Assembly (NCBI GenBank): GCA_017449065.1 | Contig: JAFSKF010000033.1 | Span: 20,334-84,333 of the forward strand | Length of the DNA: 64,000 nucleotides | Origin: Bacteroidales bacterium | Lineage (GTDB): Bacteria > Bacteroidota > Bacteroidia > Bacteroidales > UBA3663 | Direction: 5' to 3' | Shown: positions 9,002 through 17,259 of the stretch, in pieces | How positions within the stretch are numbered: position 1 is the first letter of the stretch | How the letters are laid out: every line of letters begins with the position of its first letter | Made by a program: the position numbers and the translations under genes | Notes under the pieces: model-generated | Seen by the model: the letters and a program-made list of their open reading frames with translations, nothing else | Told to the model about the DNA's origin: nothing | Database searches by the model: none

Positions 9002-9982
9002 TTAACGTTTTAACAAAACAAGAGCGGCATCTCCGGCTCTGTCGAGCGTCAGTAACAAAGCGTTGTTCTCTTTGCCCAAATGAATATACTCGGCAGCGGC
9101 ATAAAAACCTAATGCCGAAGCAGAGAAACACTCGCCGAACCAGCGCTTATACGGGATGGTGGCCTTCCCAGGGAGAATGGCAGGTAGCAACTCAGCATAC
9201 AAAGCGTCATTGGCGGGATGTCCGTTTTCTCCGCTGAACACCACCAGATCTTCCGGCAATTGCATAGAGGCAATGACCGTCTGCCATTGTTCCCGCGTTG
9301 GCCGATGCAATAATTTCACACTCACCAACTCGCACAACGGGGAATTTGCGAAAGTCTGGTCTTCGGTTCGCAACAACGCAGCCATAGCAGCTTCGCCACA
9401 GGTTCCCTGCATTCCGTTACCCACATAATCTGCCAATTCCAGCAATCGGAAATAATTAGGAGTGGTACCATCGTGTCCACCCACTAAGGCATTCCCAATT
9501 TCGCCAGCTTTCAGTTGCAGCCAGGCATCGTACAGAGCACTTTCGAAACTGATTTGTTTGTGACTATAAGTTGCATTATACCCATGACATTGGGTTTGGA
9601 TAGCGACTAAGGAACCGATGGTGTTGTGCGTCGATTGCATGAAATGGGTCGGCTTCAGCAACTGTTCTCCGTTCTGGCACATATCGAGCAAGAAGGCTTC
9701 TGTGCTCTCGACACTTCCTAAGCCCGTTCCTGTAATGACTGCCTCCGGTTTTTCAAGCTGACAATCGCGCAACGTCTGCAAAGAAACAGCCAAAGCTCTT
9801 TTCAGGATCTTCCCCATGCGACGGCCTTCCACTGGAGAAACGTATGGTTTGAAGTCCGGATCGATGCTGCGGCAGAACGGTTCGCTATAAACAATCGGAT
9901 GCTCCACCCAATCATTGCACAAAGGCTGTTGGATGGAAATCTGGTTTGCTGCCTGAACAAAAATCTTTCTCATAGTCGCCAT
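9002..9982 (-). CDS. Chain-length factor (catalytically dead ketosynthase, ApeC-like)
   Basis: A 326-residue ketosynthase-like protein lacking the active site. Aligning the segment around SFESALYDAW with the ketosynthase nucleophile elbow puts Gln143 at the position of the catalytic Cys, the same Cys-to-Gln change that defines type II PKS chain-length factors; neither catalytic His motif is present. It follows the complete ketosynthase (9984-11213) with its start codon 1 base after that stop, so a KS:CLF heterodimer like ApeO:ApeC is expected, setting the polyene length. Start ATG 9980-9982 is chosen over ATG 9971-9973 because TTGGAG lies 7-8 bases upstream. Confidence 0.82.
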   Translation of the reverse strand: MATMRKIFVQAANQISIQQPLCNDWVEHPIVYSEPFCRSIDPDFKPYVSPVEGRRMGKILKRALAVSLQTLRDCQLEKPEAVITGTGLGSVESTEAFLLDMCQNGEQLLKPTHFMQSTHNTIGSLVAIQTQCHGYNATYSHKQISFESALYDAWLQLKAGEIGNALVGGHDGTTPNYFRLLELADYVGNGMQGTCGEAAMAALLRTEDQTFANSPLCELVSVKLLHRPTREQWQTVIASMQLPEDLVVFSGENGHPANDALYAELLPAILPGKATIPYKRWFGECFSASALGFYAAAEYIHLGKENNALLLTLDRAGDAALVLLKR

Positions 9983-9983
9983 T

Positions 9984-11213
9984 TTACAACTCCAAAAGAA
10001 TTGAACTGTCGTTACCGCCAAAACCGAAGGCATTGCACAACACCCGATGAACCGGTTGCTGCAGATGCTGAGTTGTCGCTGTAACAGGAACATTCACTGC
10101 AGACACATTTTCTTCATCGCAAATCGGGGAAACAAAATGCAGGTTGACCGGCAGGAACTGGTTTTGCAACGCCAAAAGACAGAATACGGCTTCGATGCTT
10201 CCGGAGGCACTGGTGGTATGTCCCGTGAAGCCCTTCGTACTCGAAAAAGGAGGCAAAATATTGCCGAACAAACGGTGCATCGCCTTCAGCTCGCTGGGAT
10301 CGTTATTAGGGGTTCCTGTTCCGTGACAGTTGATATAGTCGATATCCAAAGGTTGCAGATTCGCTTTCTCCAAAGCCTGTTGCATAGCCAGATAGGCCCC
10401 AATTCCGTCTGGAGAAGAAGCCGTCTGATGAAAAGCATCGCAGGCATTGCCATAACCGGACAACACGCCCAGCACTTTGGCACCACGTTCTTGGGCCGAT
10501 GCTTCGGATTCCATTACCAGATAAGCCGCCCCTTCTCCAAGATTCAATCCGGCGCGCGTCGCATCCATAGGACGGCAAGGCTCGCGGTCGAGAATCATCA
10601 AGGTATTAAACCCGTTCAAATGAAACTTCGACAAACACTCTGCTCCACCGACCACCACCCGTTCGTATTCTCCGGATGCAATCATGCGTGCGCCTAAGAT
10701 GATGGCATTAGCGGCCGATGAACAAGCGGTTGACAAACTGGTAGTCATACCAAACCGACCGAAGTAGTCGGCAATCATATCCGTACTTGAACCGCAATCG
10801 TGACTTTTAATGTAAGCAACCGGTGCATTCGGTTCCACCGGTTCTTTCAGAAAATCCAAATAGAATTGTTCGCTCTTATCCATTCCCCCCACGGTGGTTC
10901 CGTTGATGAAAGCCATTTGCGACAAGTCTTCCTGTCCCAATCCGGCTTCCTGCAAAGCCTCCTTCAGCGCCATCATCCCCAAAAGGGAGGTCCGAACAAC
11001 GGGTGTTGTGCCTGGGATTCCCAACCGATCCATCATTTCTTCGTTGGTCAGTTTGACCTCCCCGACCATACATTCCGTATGTTCAGTTTGAAGGTAGCGA
11101 ACGGGAGCAACACCTTCGGCACACGACTGAAGGCTCCGCAGGTTTTCTTCTTTCCCTACGCCGATAGCCGAAATCACTCCAGCACCCGTTATGACAATTC
11201 TATTTTTCTGCAT
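9984..11213 (-). CDS. Beta-ketoacyl-ACP synthase (polyene-extending KS)
   Basis: A 409-residue FabF-type ketosynthase with the full triad: Cys164 in STACSSA, His297 in NCHGTGTP and His332 in GFTGHTTSA; the C-terminal glycine-rich AFGFGGND loop is intact. It should condense malonyl-ACP with the growing aryl-polyene chain. The chain-length factor follows directly, and an ACP gene lies 33 bases upstream, so the minimal type II PKS set (ACP, KS, CLF) is contiguous. The protein starts at ATG 11211-11213 with the normal KNRIVITGAG beginning. Confidence 0.88.
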   Translation of the reverse strand: MQKNRIVITGAGVISAIGVGKEENLRSLQSCAEGVAPVRYLQTEHTECMVGEVKLTNEEMMDRLGIPGTTPVVRTSLLGMMALKEALQEAGLGQEDLSQMAFINGTTVGGMDKSEQFYLDFLKEPVEPNAPVAYIKSHDCGSSTDMIADYFGRFGMTTSLSTACSSAANAIILGARMIASGEYERVVVGGAECLSKFHLNGFNTLMILDREPCRPMDATRAGLNLGEGAAYLVMESEASAQERGAKVLGVLSGYGNACDAFHQTASSPDGIGAYLAMQQALEKANLQPLDIDYINCHGTGTPNNDPSELKAMHRLFGNILPPFSSTKGFTGHTTSASGSIEAVFCLLALQNQFLPVNLHFVSPICDEENVSAVNVPVTATTQHLQQPVHRVLCNAFGFGGNDSSILLEL

Positions 11214-11246
11214 ATTCTACCTGTTTGGCGATGCAAGATTTTTGAC

Positions 11247-11498
11247 TTATTTTGTACGATGTGCATCGATATAGGCAGCCATGCAGTTGATCGACTTGAA
11301 TATCTCCTTGCCTTCCGCCGGATTCTGCAACTTGATGCCATAAAATTTTTCCATCAGAACGATCAGTTCCAATGCATCGATGGAATCAAGTCCCAAGCCC
11401 TCACCGAAAAGAGGTGCTTCATTATCGATATCATCGGGCTGCATGTCTTCCAGATTCAACGCATCGATGATCTGTTCTTTCAATTTGTTTACATCCAT
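11247..11498 (-). CDS. Acyl carrier protein (extender ACP)
   Basis: An 83-residue ACP with the attachment motif GLGLDSIDALEL (Ser39), close to the ApeE/FabG-type ACPs of aryl-polyene clusters and clearly different from the second ACP at 2109-2345. It should carry malonyl and polyene intermediates for the adjacent KS-CLF. A set of four 22-bp repeats fills the 107-base gap between this gene and the upstream ketosynthase. Confidence 0.88.
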   Translation of the reverse strand: MDVNKLKEQIIDALNLEDMQPDDIDNEAPLFGEGLGLDSIDALELIVLMEKFYGIKLQNPAEGKEIFKSINCMAAYIDAHRTK

Positions 11499-11520
11499 AG
11501 TTACTCAATTTAATATTTTT

Positions 11521-11604
11521 TCTAACTGACAAAAATTTTTTCTCTAACTGGGGAAAAATATTTCCCCCACTGGGCCGCAAATTTTCCCTAACTGGAGCGT
11601 AAAA
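11521..11604. repeat. Four 22-bp tandem repeats inside the pigment operon
   Basis: The core AACTG (or CACTG) recurs at 11524, 11546, 11568 and 11590, exactly 22 bases apart. Each unit, read on the coding strand, is close to CCAGTTAGGGAAAATTTNNN, with A/T-rich second halves that drift. The block fills the gap between the ACP and the upstream ketosynthase gene. Transcribed, it would form A/U-rich weak hairpins (for example GGGGAAAAATATTTCCCC around 11549-11567). No protein is encoded in it. Confidence 0.75.
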
Positions 11605-11605
11605 A

Positions 11606-13246
11606 TCATTCTTTCCGATATAGCCTCAAATCGGCTTCGAAATGCTGCTCGTCTTCATACTCCAGCCAACCTGCCAAAACCGATTGGATTCCGTCATCCT
11701 GAAACGAGGAAGCGATAATCTGTTGCATCGTGGCTTCATCGGGTTCTTCGAGAATGAAGCATGAGGTTTCGCCATAATAAGCATTCCTCAATGCCAATTC
11801 GCCCGTAACGATATTCGACAACGTATAGACGAAAATGGCAGGACTCGGGAAATAATTGTCCGGATCGCTTATGGTCTCCATATAAGCCTTATCGTCGGCC
11901 ATCGAACCGCTTCGGGTGAAGATAACGATGGCCCGATCTTCTCTCGGTTCGAAACGCGTTACCCCCGATTGCTCTGCCTCCTCCTGCAACAACAGTTCCG
12001 ATGCCAGGAATCCCAACTTACAAAGCGGATCCATTTTGAAGAATTTCGGATAGTCGCCCCAAACCGCTTTATGCTGCCGATAGAAGGATGTCAGCCCTTG
12101 CGGCATATTGGAGGGATTCAAGGAAACCTGAAATGCAGACGAAAGATTGCCAGGCTCGTTCTCCAAAGAAATGTTGTCAACGACTGAAGATTTCGTGTAC
12201 CACAATGCTGCATTGCATCCGCCAAAGCCGGACATAAGCTTCAATACATCCGTATTCCGTGGCTTTTCTTCGCCATGCGTCACATGGATCTGATGTCGGG
12301 TGCCCGATTCCTCAAAACCTTTCGTTGCCGGAATCCAACCCTCTTCCATTGCATGTAAGGCTATGATGCTTTCCAGAATGCCGGCAGCTCCCATAGTATG
12401 ACCGAAATAACCTTTCAAACTAAAAGTCGGCAGTTCCGAAAATCCGGATCGGTCGATTGCCGCTGCTTCCATTTCATCGTTGTAAAGTGTGGCGGTTCCG
12501 TGAGCGGAGATGCACCCCGGAACATCTTCTTCGCGACAAATCTGCCGCATAGCGCGATAACTGCCTTCACCCGTCTTCGAGGGATTTGAAATGTGAACAG
12601 CATCGTTGCGGATGGCACCCGATTTCAGCTTCCAATCTGCTGGAGCCGGATTCGTTTGTTTCATCAGGATTATCGAAGCGGCTGCTTCGCCCAAATTCAG
12701 ACCGCAACGATCGCCATCGAACGGCCGGCAAGGATCGGGCGACAAAGCCTTGAACGATTGGAATCCGCTGACAATGAACTTCGACTGAATATCCATTCCG
12801 GCCACAACGGCCACACGATAATGTCCGGCATTGAGCAAGCGCATCGCCAGAATCTGAGCCGACAAACCGCTGATGCAGGCATTCGAGACGACAATCGGAC
12901 GATTTGGATTCCCGAAATGATCGGCCACACGTTGTGCCGATATGCCGATACGCTCGAAGTCCATTACGTTTCCTTTGGTACTCGACAGGATGAAAACCAC
13001 TTCCTGAGAAGCCGGATGTATGGTTACTCCCTTCTGCTGAGCTTCCTCGAGAGATGCCTCAATCGTTCTTATCAGACCTTCCTCGAATCTCATCGGAACC
13101 TCAAACAGCGAAGCTACAAAAGCGTCAGGCATTCCTTCATGCCGATGCTCTGTCAAAGCCGAACGGCCTTGACGCACCGCACTCAGATTCTGAGCGGTTG
13201 TAACTCCCAATGGAGAGATGATGTTATCCGAAAGAAGGGTTATCAT
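11606..13246 (-). CDS. Ketosynthase with an extra C-terminal domain
   Basis: A 546-residue protein. Residues 1-355 are a complete ketosynthase with Cys124 (SNACISG), His249 (SAHGTAT) and His283 (YFGHTMGAAG). Residues about 380-546 are an added domain with the signature IFVYTLSNIVTGELALRNAYYGET, like the N-terminal portion of inactive KS-like proteins in pigment clusters, in which a free Cys nucleophile is absent. By analogy with the ApeR ketosynthase it may start the chain or make the short precursor. The fusion adds about 150 residues to the usual 400. The ATG is at 13244-13246; the next gene upstream (dehydratase) ends 28 bases away. Confidence 0.8.
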   Translation of the reverse strand: MITLLSDNIISPLGVTTAQNLSAVRQGRSALTEHRHEGMPDAFVASLFEVPMRFEEGLIRTIEASLEEAQQKGVTIHPASQEVVFILSSTKGNVMDFERIGISAQRVADHFGNPNRPIVVSNACISGLSAQILAMRLLNAGHYRVAVVAGMDIQSKFIVSGFQSFKALSPDPCRPFDGDRCGLNLGEAAASIILMKQTNPAPADWKLKSGAIRNDAVHISNPSKTGEGSYRAMRQICREEDVPGCISAHGTATLYNDEMEAAAIDRSGFSELPTFSLKGYFGHTMGAAGILESIIALHAMEEGWIPATKGFEESGTRHQIHVTHGEEKPRNTDVLKLMSGFGGCNAALWYTKSSVVDNISLENEPGNLSSAFQVSLNPSNMPQGLTSFYRQHKAVWGDYPKFFKMDPLCKLGFLASELLLQEEAEQSGVTRFEPREDRAIVIFTRSGSMADDKAYMETISDPDNYFPSPAIFVYTLSNIVTGELALRNAYYGETSCFILEEPDEATMQQIIASSFQDDGIQSVLAGWLEYEDEQHFEADLRLYRKE

Positions 13247-13273
13247 ACTTATATCCTATAGTTTTCTTGTTGC

Positions 13274-13699
13274 TTATAATGCCGTTTTCATCCGTCCTTG
13301 CGCCAACACATTTCCTGCTGCATCATAAACGTAGGCTTTGAACGATGTAATACCGAATGCTTCGGCTTCGACCTCTATGCGGGTCCTAATCTTCTCTGAA
13401 ACCGAAGGCGTTCGGAAAACGCTGAACGATTGGATGGCTCCCACATAACCGATCTGAACAGGTTGCTTCAGGACATATTTGTAATAGTAACCGATTCGTG
13501 CCGCACTGGTTTGAGCTATATTCTCGACCAATCCGCAGGCAGAAAAACGTCCGTCCTCGCACATCATATTATCAGCTTTGATTTCGAATTCGGTTTCTGC
13601 ATAGTTATCCTGATACGTCACCAGTTTGCCTATCATTACAAACGGCGGACGCTGGGGCAACAATTCCAATATGTCAATATCTCTAAGATTCATTTCCAT
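13274..13699 (-). CDS. Hotdog dehydratase (ApeP-like)
   Basis: A 141-residue hotdog protein. It begins like FabZ/ApeP with LLPQRPPFVMIG (Gln where FabZ has the LPHR histidine) and keeps the helix GLVENIAQTSAARIGYY with the conserved Glu, but it has no HFPG histidine. That pattern suits the partner subunit of a dehydratase pair, with the histidine supplied by the ApeI-like protein at 8263-8634; this is inference. I chose ATG 13697-13699 over upstream in-frame codons that overlap the acyltransferase gene and over ATG 13691-13693, because GAAGGAACGGGAG lies just upstream. Confidence 0.78.
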   Translation of the reverse strand: MEMNLRDIDILELLPQRPPFVMIGKLVTYQDNYAETEFEIKADNMMCEDGRFSACGLVENIAQTSAARIGYYYKYVLKQPVQIGYVGAIQSFSVFRTPSVSEKIRTRIEVEAEAFGITSFKAYVYDAAGNVLAQGRMKTAL

Positions 13700-13725
13700 C
13701 TTCTCCCGTTCCTTCCGGCAAGGAT

Positions 13726-14616
13726 TCAATCCTCCCAAAATTCAAAATAGTTGAACCACTGTGTAGGATAAAGTCTGACTATCGATTCCATCTCGCGGGC
13801 AAAATCATCGGCCAATTGCTGAGCCTGTTCTTTCTTGCCCAAACTTTCGTCTGCTTCCAGAAAGCGGAAATAAATCTTGTAAGTGTCCCATCGCTCTTTC
13901 ATGACGAAGATTGCGACCATCGGAACCTCTCGGAGCAATGCCAGTTGGAAAGGTCCGAACGGCAGCTTGACCGAATGATCCATGAAGGAACTTTTCAAGG
14001 ACTTTACGGAACCGAAAATCCGATCGCCCGGCATGCTGACAATCTGTCCGTCGCGCAAGGCGTTGTTCAGTTCGAAAATATGACTCATATCCGACTTGAC
14101 AGGCACCATTTCCACGCCCTTGGCGGAAAACATTTTCCGACGGTTCTCCATCACAGTTTCCGTTTCGCCCCAAAAGACCAAAGCATATATTTTCTTTATC
14201 TCCTGTTTCAGAATGTAGCCGGCCAATTCGTAGTTGCCCATGTGACTGCTCAATTGGACGAACCCACCATCCTCGCGAGCCAATGCTTGGTACTTCTCCT
14301 TGCCTTCTGAAAACTCGAACTTGAATGTCCGTCCACCAAAAGCGGCAAAACGATCGACGATGATCTGCCCGAAACGGAAATGATTGGCATAGACATGAGC
14401 AAAAGCCTTCCACCATGATTCTTGAAAACCATCCCGAAAGAAATGATACATCGAAATGTATCCTTTATGGTTGAACAGCATGTAGAAAGGCACAACAAGA
14501 CACAGCACACCATAGATAATGCGCTGATCGACGATTGCCAGCAAACGGATAAGTGTCCTTTGCATCCAAGGCATTCCTCCCGTCGTTCCCTTCCAGTTTT
14601 CGTGCTCTAAAGCCAT
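13726..14616 (-). CDS. LpxL/HtrB-type lysophospholipid acyltransferase
   Basis: A 296-residue membrane acyltransferase of the LABLAT family. It has an N-terminal hydrophobic segment (about 22-46, anchor), the catalytic SSHMGNYELAG block (HX4E), a substrate-binding GDR motif (SMPGDRIFG), and the family ending YPTQWFNYFEFW. In pigment clusters this family is thought to acylate or anchor the polyene product; genuine LpxL enzymes acylate lipid A, and that function cannot be excluded. It is the second gene of the operon and begins 3 bases after the methyltransferase stop. Confidence 0.82.
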   Translation of the reverse strand: MALEHENWKGTTGGMPWMQRTLIRLLAIVDQRIIYGVLCLVVPFYMLFNHKGYISMYHFFRDGFQESWWKAFAHVYANHFRFGQIIVDRFAAFGGRTFKFEFSEGKEKYQALAREDGGFVQLSSHMGNYELAGYILKQEIKKIYALVFWGETETVMENRRKMFSAKGVEMVPVKSDMSHIFELNNALRDGQIVSMPGDRIFGSVKSLKSSFMDHSVKLPFGPFQLALLREVPMVAIFVMKERWDTYKIYFRFLEADESLGKKEQAQQLADDFAREMESIVRLYPTQWFNYFEFWED

Positions 14617-14619
14617 ACG

Positions 14620-15714
14620 TTACTTTTTGCAGACAAGGATACTATGCCCATGACCCAAATGGTCGTGAATCTCATCAATATGTAAGCCGGCCGCCTTGAT
14701 GCAGGTTTCCATATCTTCTGTATTGTACATCTTGCTGTTTCCGTTGGCGATATCGGTGAAATAAACACTCGTCATCGTCAGACAGAGAGCCGATGTTTCG
14801 TATTTCTGCCGATCCCACAGGGTTTCCATGATGCACAACCGGCTTTCTCCATCCATGATGCGGGCAGCACGACTCAAAATGGAAATGATTTCGTCCATAC
14901 TGAAACAATCCAGGAACTGGCTCATCCAGAGGATATCATAATGACGATCTGTAGGGAATGCGTTGGCCGGATCAAGCAGATTCATACCGTATCCGCTAAT
15001 CCGATCTGCTCCCGGTTTTCCTTGTGTCTGCTTTCTCATCATTTCAAGCTGCTGTGGCAAATCCACAATCGTCACTTCGACCTTCGGATCGAAGTTCACA
15101 CATTGCATCGCCCATTTGCCGGTGTTTCCTCCCACATCTAACAAAGTTCGGGGATGATAGCCAAAAACCACCTGCAAGGCTGACGGGAAGGACGCATCGC
15201 TGTAAAAGTGATCGAAGTCGAACCAGCTCTTTTGAACTTGTGCGGGAAGTTGTGACAAACCTTCGTAAACCGTTGGCCACGAACCGAAATGCGACAAACC
15301 GGCAGGCTTCCCCTCTTTCAGGGCTTCTTCCAAACGGAACAAGCCTTCGTAGTTCACATCCTGATTGAAATTCATATTGACGCGAGTAGAGGCATCGGTC
15401 AGCAAAAACCAACCTGCCTTCGACAGGCTGTAGCGGTCTGTTTGAGGATTGACCAGCACCGTTCCGATAGACAAAGAACCTTCCAGCAGCACTTTGACGG
15501 CATAGTCGCTCAAACTCGTCTTTTCCACCAGTTCTGCTCGGGTCAATCCCTCATTGCTGTCACGCAACAAATCCAGTATTCCGAACTTAACCATGAGACG
15601 GGACACCTGAAAAACCATCGGTCCCCAAGCAATGAACTGAGCCAAGCGTTGCGCTTCGGGCGCCGACATCTTCTCTTGGGTATATCTTTCTTCCAGTGCA
15701 GGTGATAAATGCAT
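14620..15714 (-). CDS. SAM-dependent O-methyltransferase
   Basis: A 364-residue class I methyltransferase of the acetylserotonin/caffeate O-methyltransferase type. Residues about 20-110 form the winged-helix dimerisation domain; the SAM-binding glycine loop is LLDVGGNTGKWA (about 190-201), followed by the acidic VTIVDLP strand and a C-terminal GHGHS segment. It probably methylates the phenol or ring of the aryl head group, as O-methyl groups are known on aryl polyenes. It is the first gene of the pigment operon, about 30 bases downstream of the predicted transcription start. Confidence 0.82.
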   Translation of the reverse strand: MHLSPALEERYTQEKMSAPEAQRLAQFIAWGPMVFQVSRLMVKFGILDLLRDSNEGLTRAELVEKTSLSDYAVKVLLEGSLSIGTVLVNPQTDRYSLSKAGWFLLTDASTRVNMNFNQDVNYEGLFRLEEALKEGKPAGLSHFGSWPTVYEGLSQLPAQVQKSWFDFDHFYSDASFPSALQVVFGYHPRTLLDVGGNTGKWAMQCVNFDPKVEVTIVDLPQQLEMMRKQTQGKPGADRISGYGMNLLDPANAFPTDRHYDILWMSQFLDCFSMDEIISILSRAARIMDGESRLCIMETLWDRQKYETSALCLTMTSVYFTDIANGNSKMYNTEDMETCIKAAGLHIDEIHDHLGHGHSILVCKK

Positions 15715-15750
15715 AGTTAGCTATTTAATTCAAGAATATATACAAGCGCG

Positions 15751-15782
15751 CAAAGATAATTATTTCTCTTGAAAAGAACAAA
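15751..15782 (-). promoter_or_regulatory. Promoter of the pigment operon
   Basis: On the minus strand the sequence reads TTTG (15779-15782), exactly 20 bases, TATCTTTG (15751-15758), a perfect match to the Bacteroidetes primary-sigma promoter. The start site should fall near 15744, about 30 bases before the methyltransferase ATG. It begins 1-2 bases beyond the terminator T-run of the upstream cyclo-ligase gene, so the operon is insulated and separately expressed. Confidence 0.85.
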
Positions 15783-15783
15783 T

Positions 15784-15813
15784 AAAAAGGGCAAATTCTT
15801 TCGAATTCACCCT
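15784..15813 (-). terminator. Intrinsic terminator of the cyclo-ligase operon
   Basis: On the minus strand AGGGTGAATTC pairs with GAATTTGCCCT (15803-15813 with 15788-15798, loop GAAA) and is followed by five U. The TGA stop of the cyclo-ligase gene lies inside the stem. Confidence 0.75.
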
Positions 15814-16265
15814 AAAACTACTTCATTCATCGGCATATCCCAAGAATCAGTTGGCAAATCTTCAAACAGTTGACAGCGGAATGCGACACCGATTTTCGGA
15901 CAATCCAGAACCGACAGCAACCTGTCATAATAGCCTTTTCCTCGCCCCATTCTCGCTCCCTGACTCGAAAATGCCCGCCCCGGAATAATTGCCAGATCTA
16001 TGTCCTCCAAATCTGTCAAAGGTTTGGCATCAGCGCTTGGTTCTGGCATCAGGACTGTCTTTCCCTCTTCTGCCGCCAGATTGATCAGCTCCCGCAAAGA
16101 GATTTCGTCCGATAAGGCTTCGTACAATAAGACTTTTCTTGCCCGTTGCCAGATCGGCATCCTCACAATTTGCCGACAAACGCTATCGGATGCCCGTTGT
16201 TTCTCTAAGGCATCGAGCATCCCTACCCTTTTCCGGATTTCTTTCCGAAGTTCCTGCTTGTTCAT
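15807..16265 (-). CDS. 5-formyltetrahydrofolate cyclo-ligase
   Basis: Converts 5-formyl-THF to 5,10-methenyl-THF with ATP, in folate recycling. The family signature GRGKGYYDRLL (about 107-117) is intact, as is the N-terminal KQELRKEIRKR helix. At 152 residues it is shorter than most members (about 180-200), mainly through short loops in the middle, but neither end looks cut. It begins 7 bases after the stop of the symporter gene and so is the last gene of a probable holA-DUF4954-glmS-symporter-ligase group. Confidence 0.88.
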   Translation of the reverse strand: MNKQELRKEIRKRVGMLDALEKQRASDSVCRQIVRMPIWQRARKVLLYEALSDEISLRELINLAAEEGKTVLMPEPSADAKPLTDLEDIDLAIIPGRAFSSQGARMGRGKGYYDRLLSVLDCPKIGVAFRCQLFEDLPTDSWDMPMNEVVLG

Positions 16266-16272
16266 TCTCTTC

Positions 16273-17244
16273 TCATGAATTATCTTTAATCCCTTTCTTC
16301 CGGGCTTGATACAACTGCCAGGAATTGATTATATTGTGCCAGACGGAATAGAATCCTCCGACGACCGATGTCACCGGATTCAGGAAGACTTGTCCGAGCC
16401 AGATGATAAAAACGGTGTTTTTTTGTCCGAATGCCTGTCCGGCAGATACTCTCTCCGTAAAGCCATAACGACTGCCGATTGCTTTGCCTATCCGGAATTG
16501 CAGCAAACAACATACGCCTGAAATAATCGCTAAACCCACCAGATACCATACGCTGACCGAACTATGAACAATACTTCGGACAGTTACGGCAATGGCAATC
16601 GACAACGATATCGTCCACAAATAGAACGAAAGGTTTCTGAAACGAATCAGCCATCGATGTAACGATGGGATGCAAAAACGCACAAACCACGCGGTGGCCA
16701 AAGGGAAAATCAATAACGGGGAAACCTTTCCCAAAATGGAAAGAAATGCTTCTAAGAATGAGATATCGGAGGGCTCCACTAACGGCAAAAACAGCGGTGC
16801 TATCAGCGATACCATGATATTGCAGATCATCAGATAGGTGACTACACCCGAAACAGAGCCTCCCAATTTGCCTGTAATGACTGCGGATGCTGTTGCTGTC
16901 GGACAAATCAGGCTCAGCATAGCGCCTTCGCACAAGACTTTCATCCCTTCATTCGGCATAATCATCGCCAACAGAGAGAAGCCAACAAACAAAGAGGCCT
17001 GAGCCAACAACACCCACGCCTGCCATCGGTGAGGCCTCATTTCTTTCGGACTTACCTTCATGAAAGAAAGGAACAACATCAGGAAAATCAGAATGGGCTG
17101 AATATAATGAGTTACCACACTATAAGTGACGTGATGTGTCTCTGCATCCAAGGGCAAAGCAACAAAGACAAAATATTCAGCAACTCCCACTAACATAGCC
17201 AGTGGGAGTATCCAGTTCCTGAGAAAAGCCTTTATTTTACTCAT
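16273..17244 (-). CDS. Bile acid:sodium symporter family (BASS) transporter
   Basis: A 323-residue integral membrane protein with about ten hydrophobic helices. The family marks seen are the Pro-rich ICPTATASAV crossing segment (about 112-121) and the GQKNT motif (about 283-287) of the BASS/SBF fold. Substrates in this family range from bile acids to keto acids and pantoate, so none is assigned here. It lies 15 bases downstream of glmS on the same strand. Confidence 0.8.
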   Translation of the reverse strand: MSKIKAFLRNWILPLAMLVGVAEYFVFVALPLDAETHHVTYSVVTHYIQPILIFLMLFLSFMKVSPKEMRPHRWQAWVLLAQASLFVGFSLLAMIMPNEGMKVLCEGAMLSLICPTATASAVITGKLGGSVSGVVTYLMICNIMVSLIAPLFLPLVEPSDISFLEAFLSILGKVSPLLIFPLATAWFVRFCIPSLHRWLIRFRNLSFYLWTISLSIAIAVTVRSIVHSSVSVWYLVGLAIISGVCCLLQFRIGKAIGSRYGFTERVSAGQAFGQKNTVFIIWLGQVFLNPVTSVVGGFYSVWHNIINSWQLYQARKKGIKDNS

Positions 17245-17259
17245 CCTAAAAACATCGGA

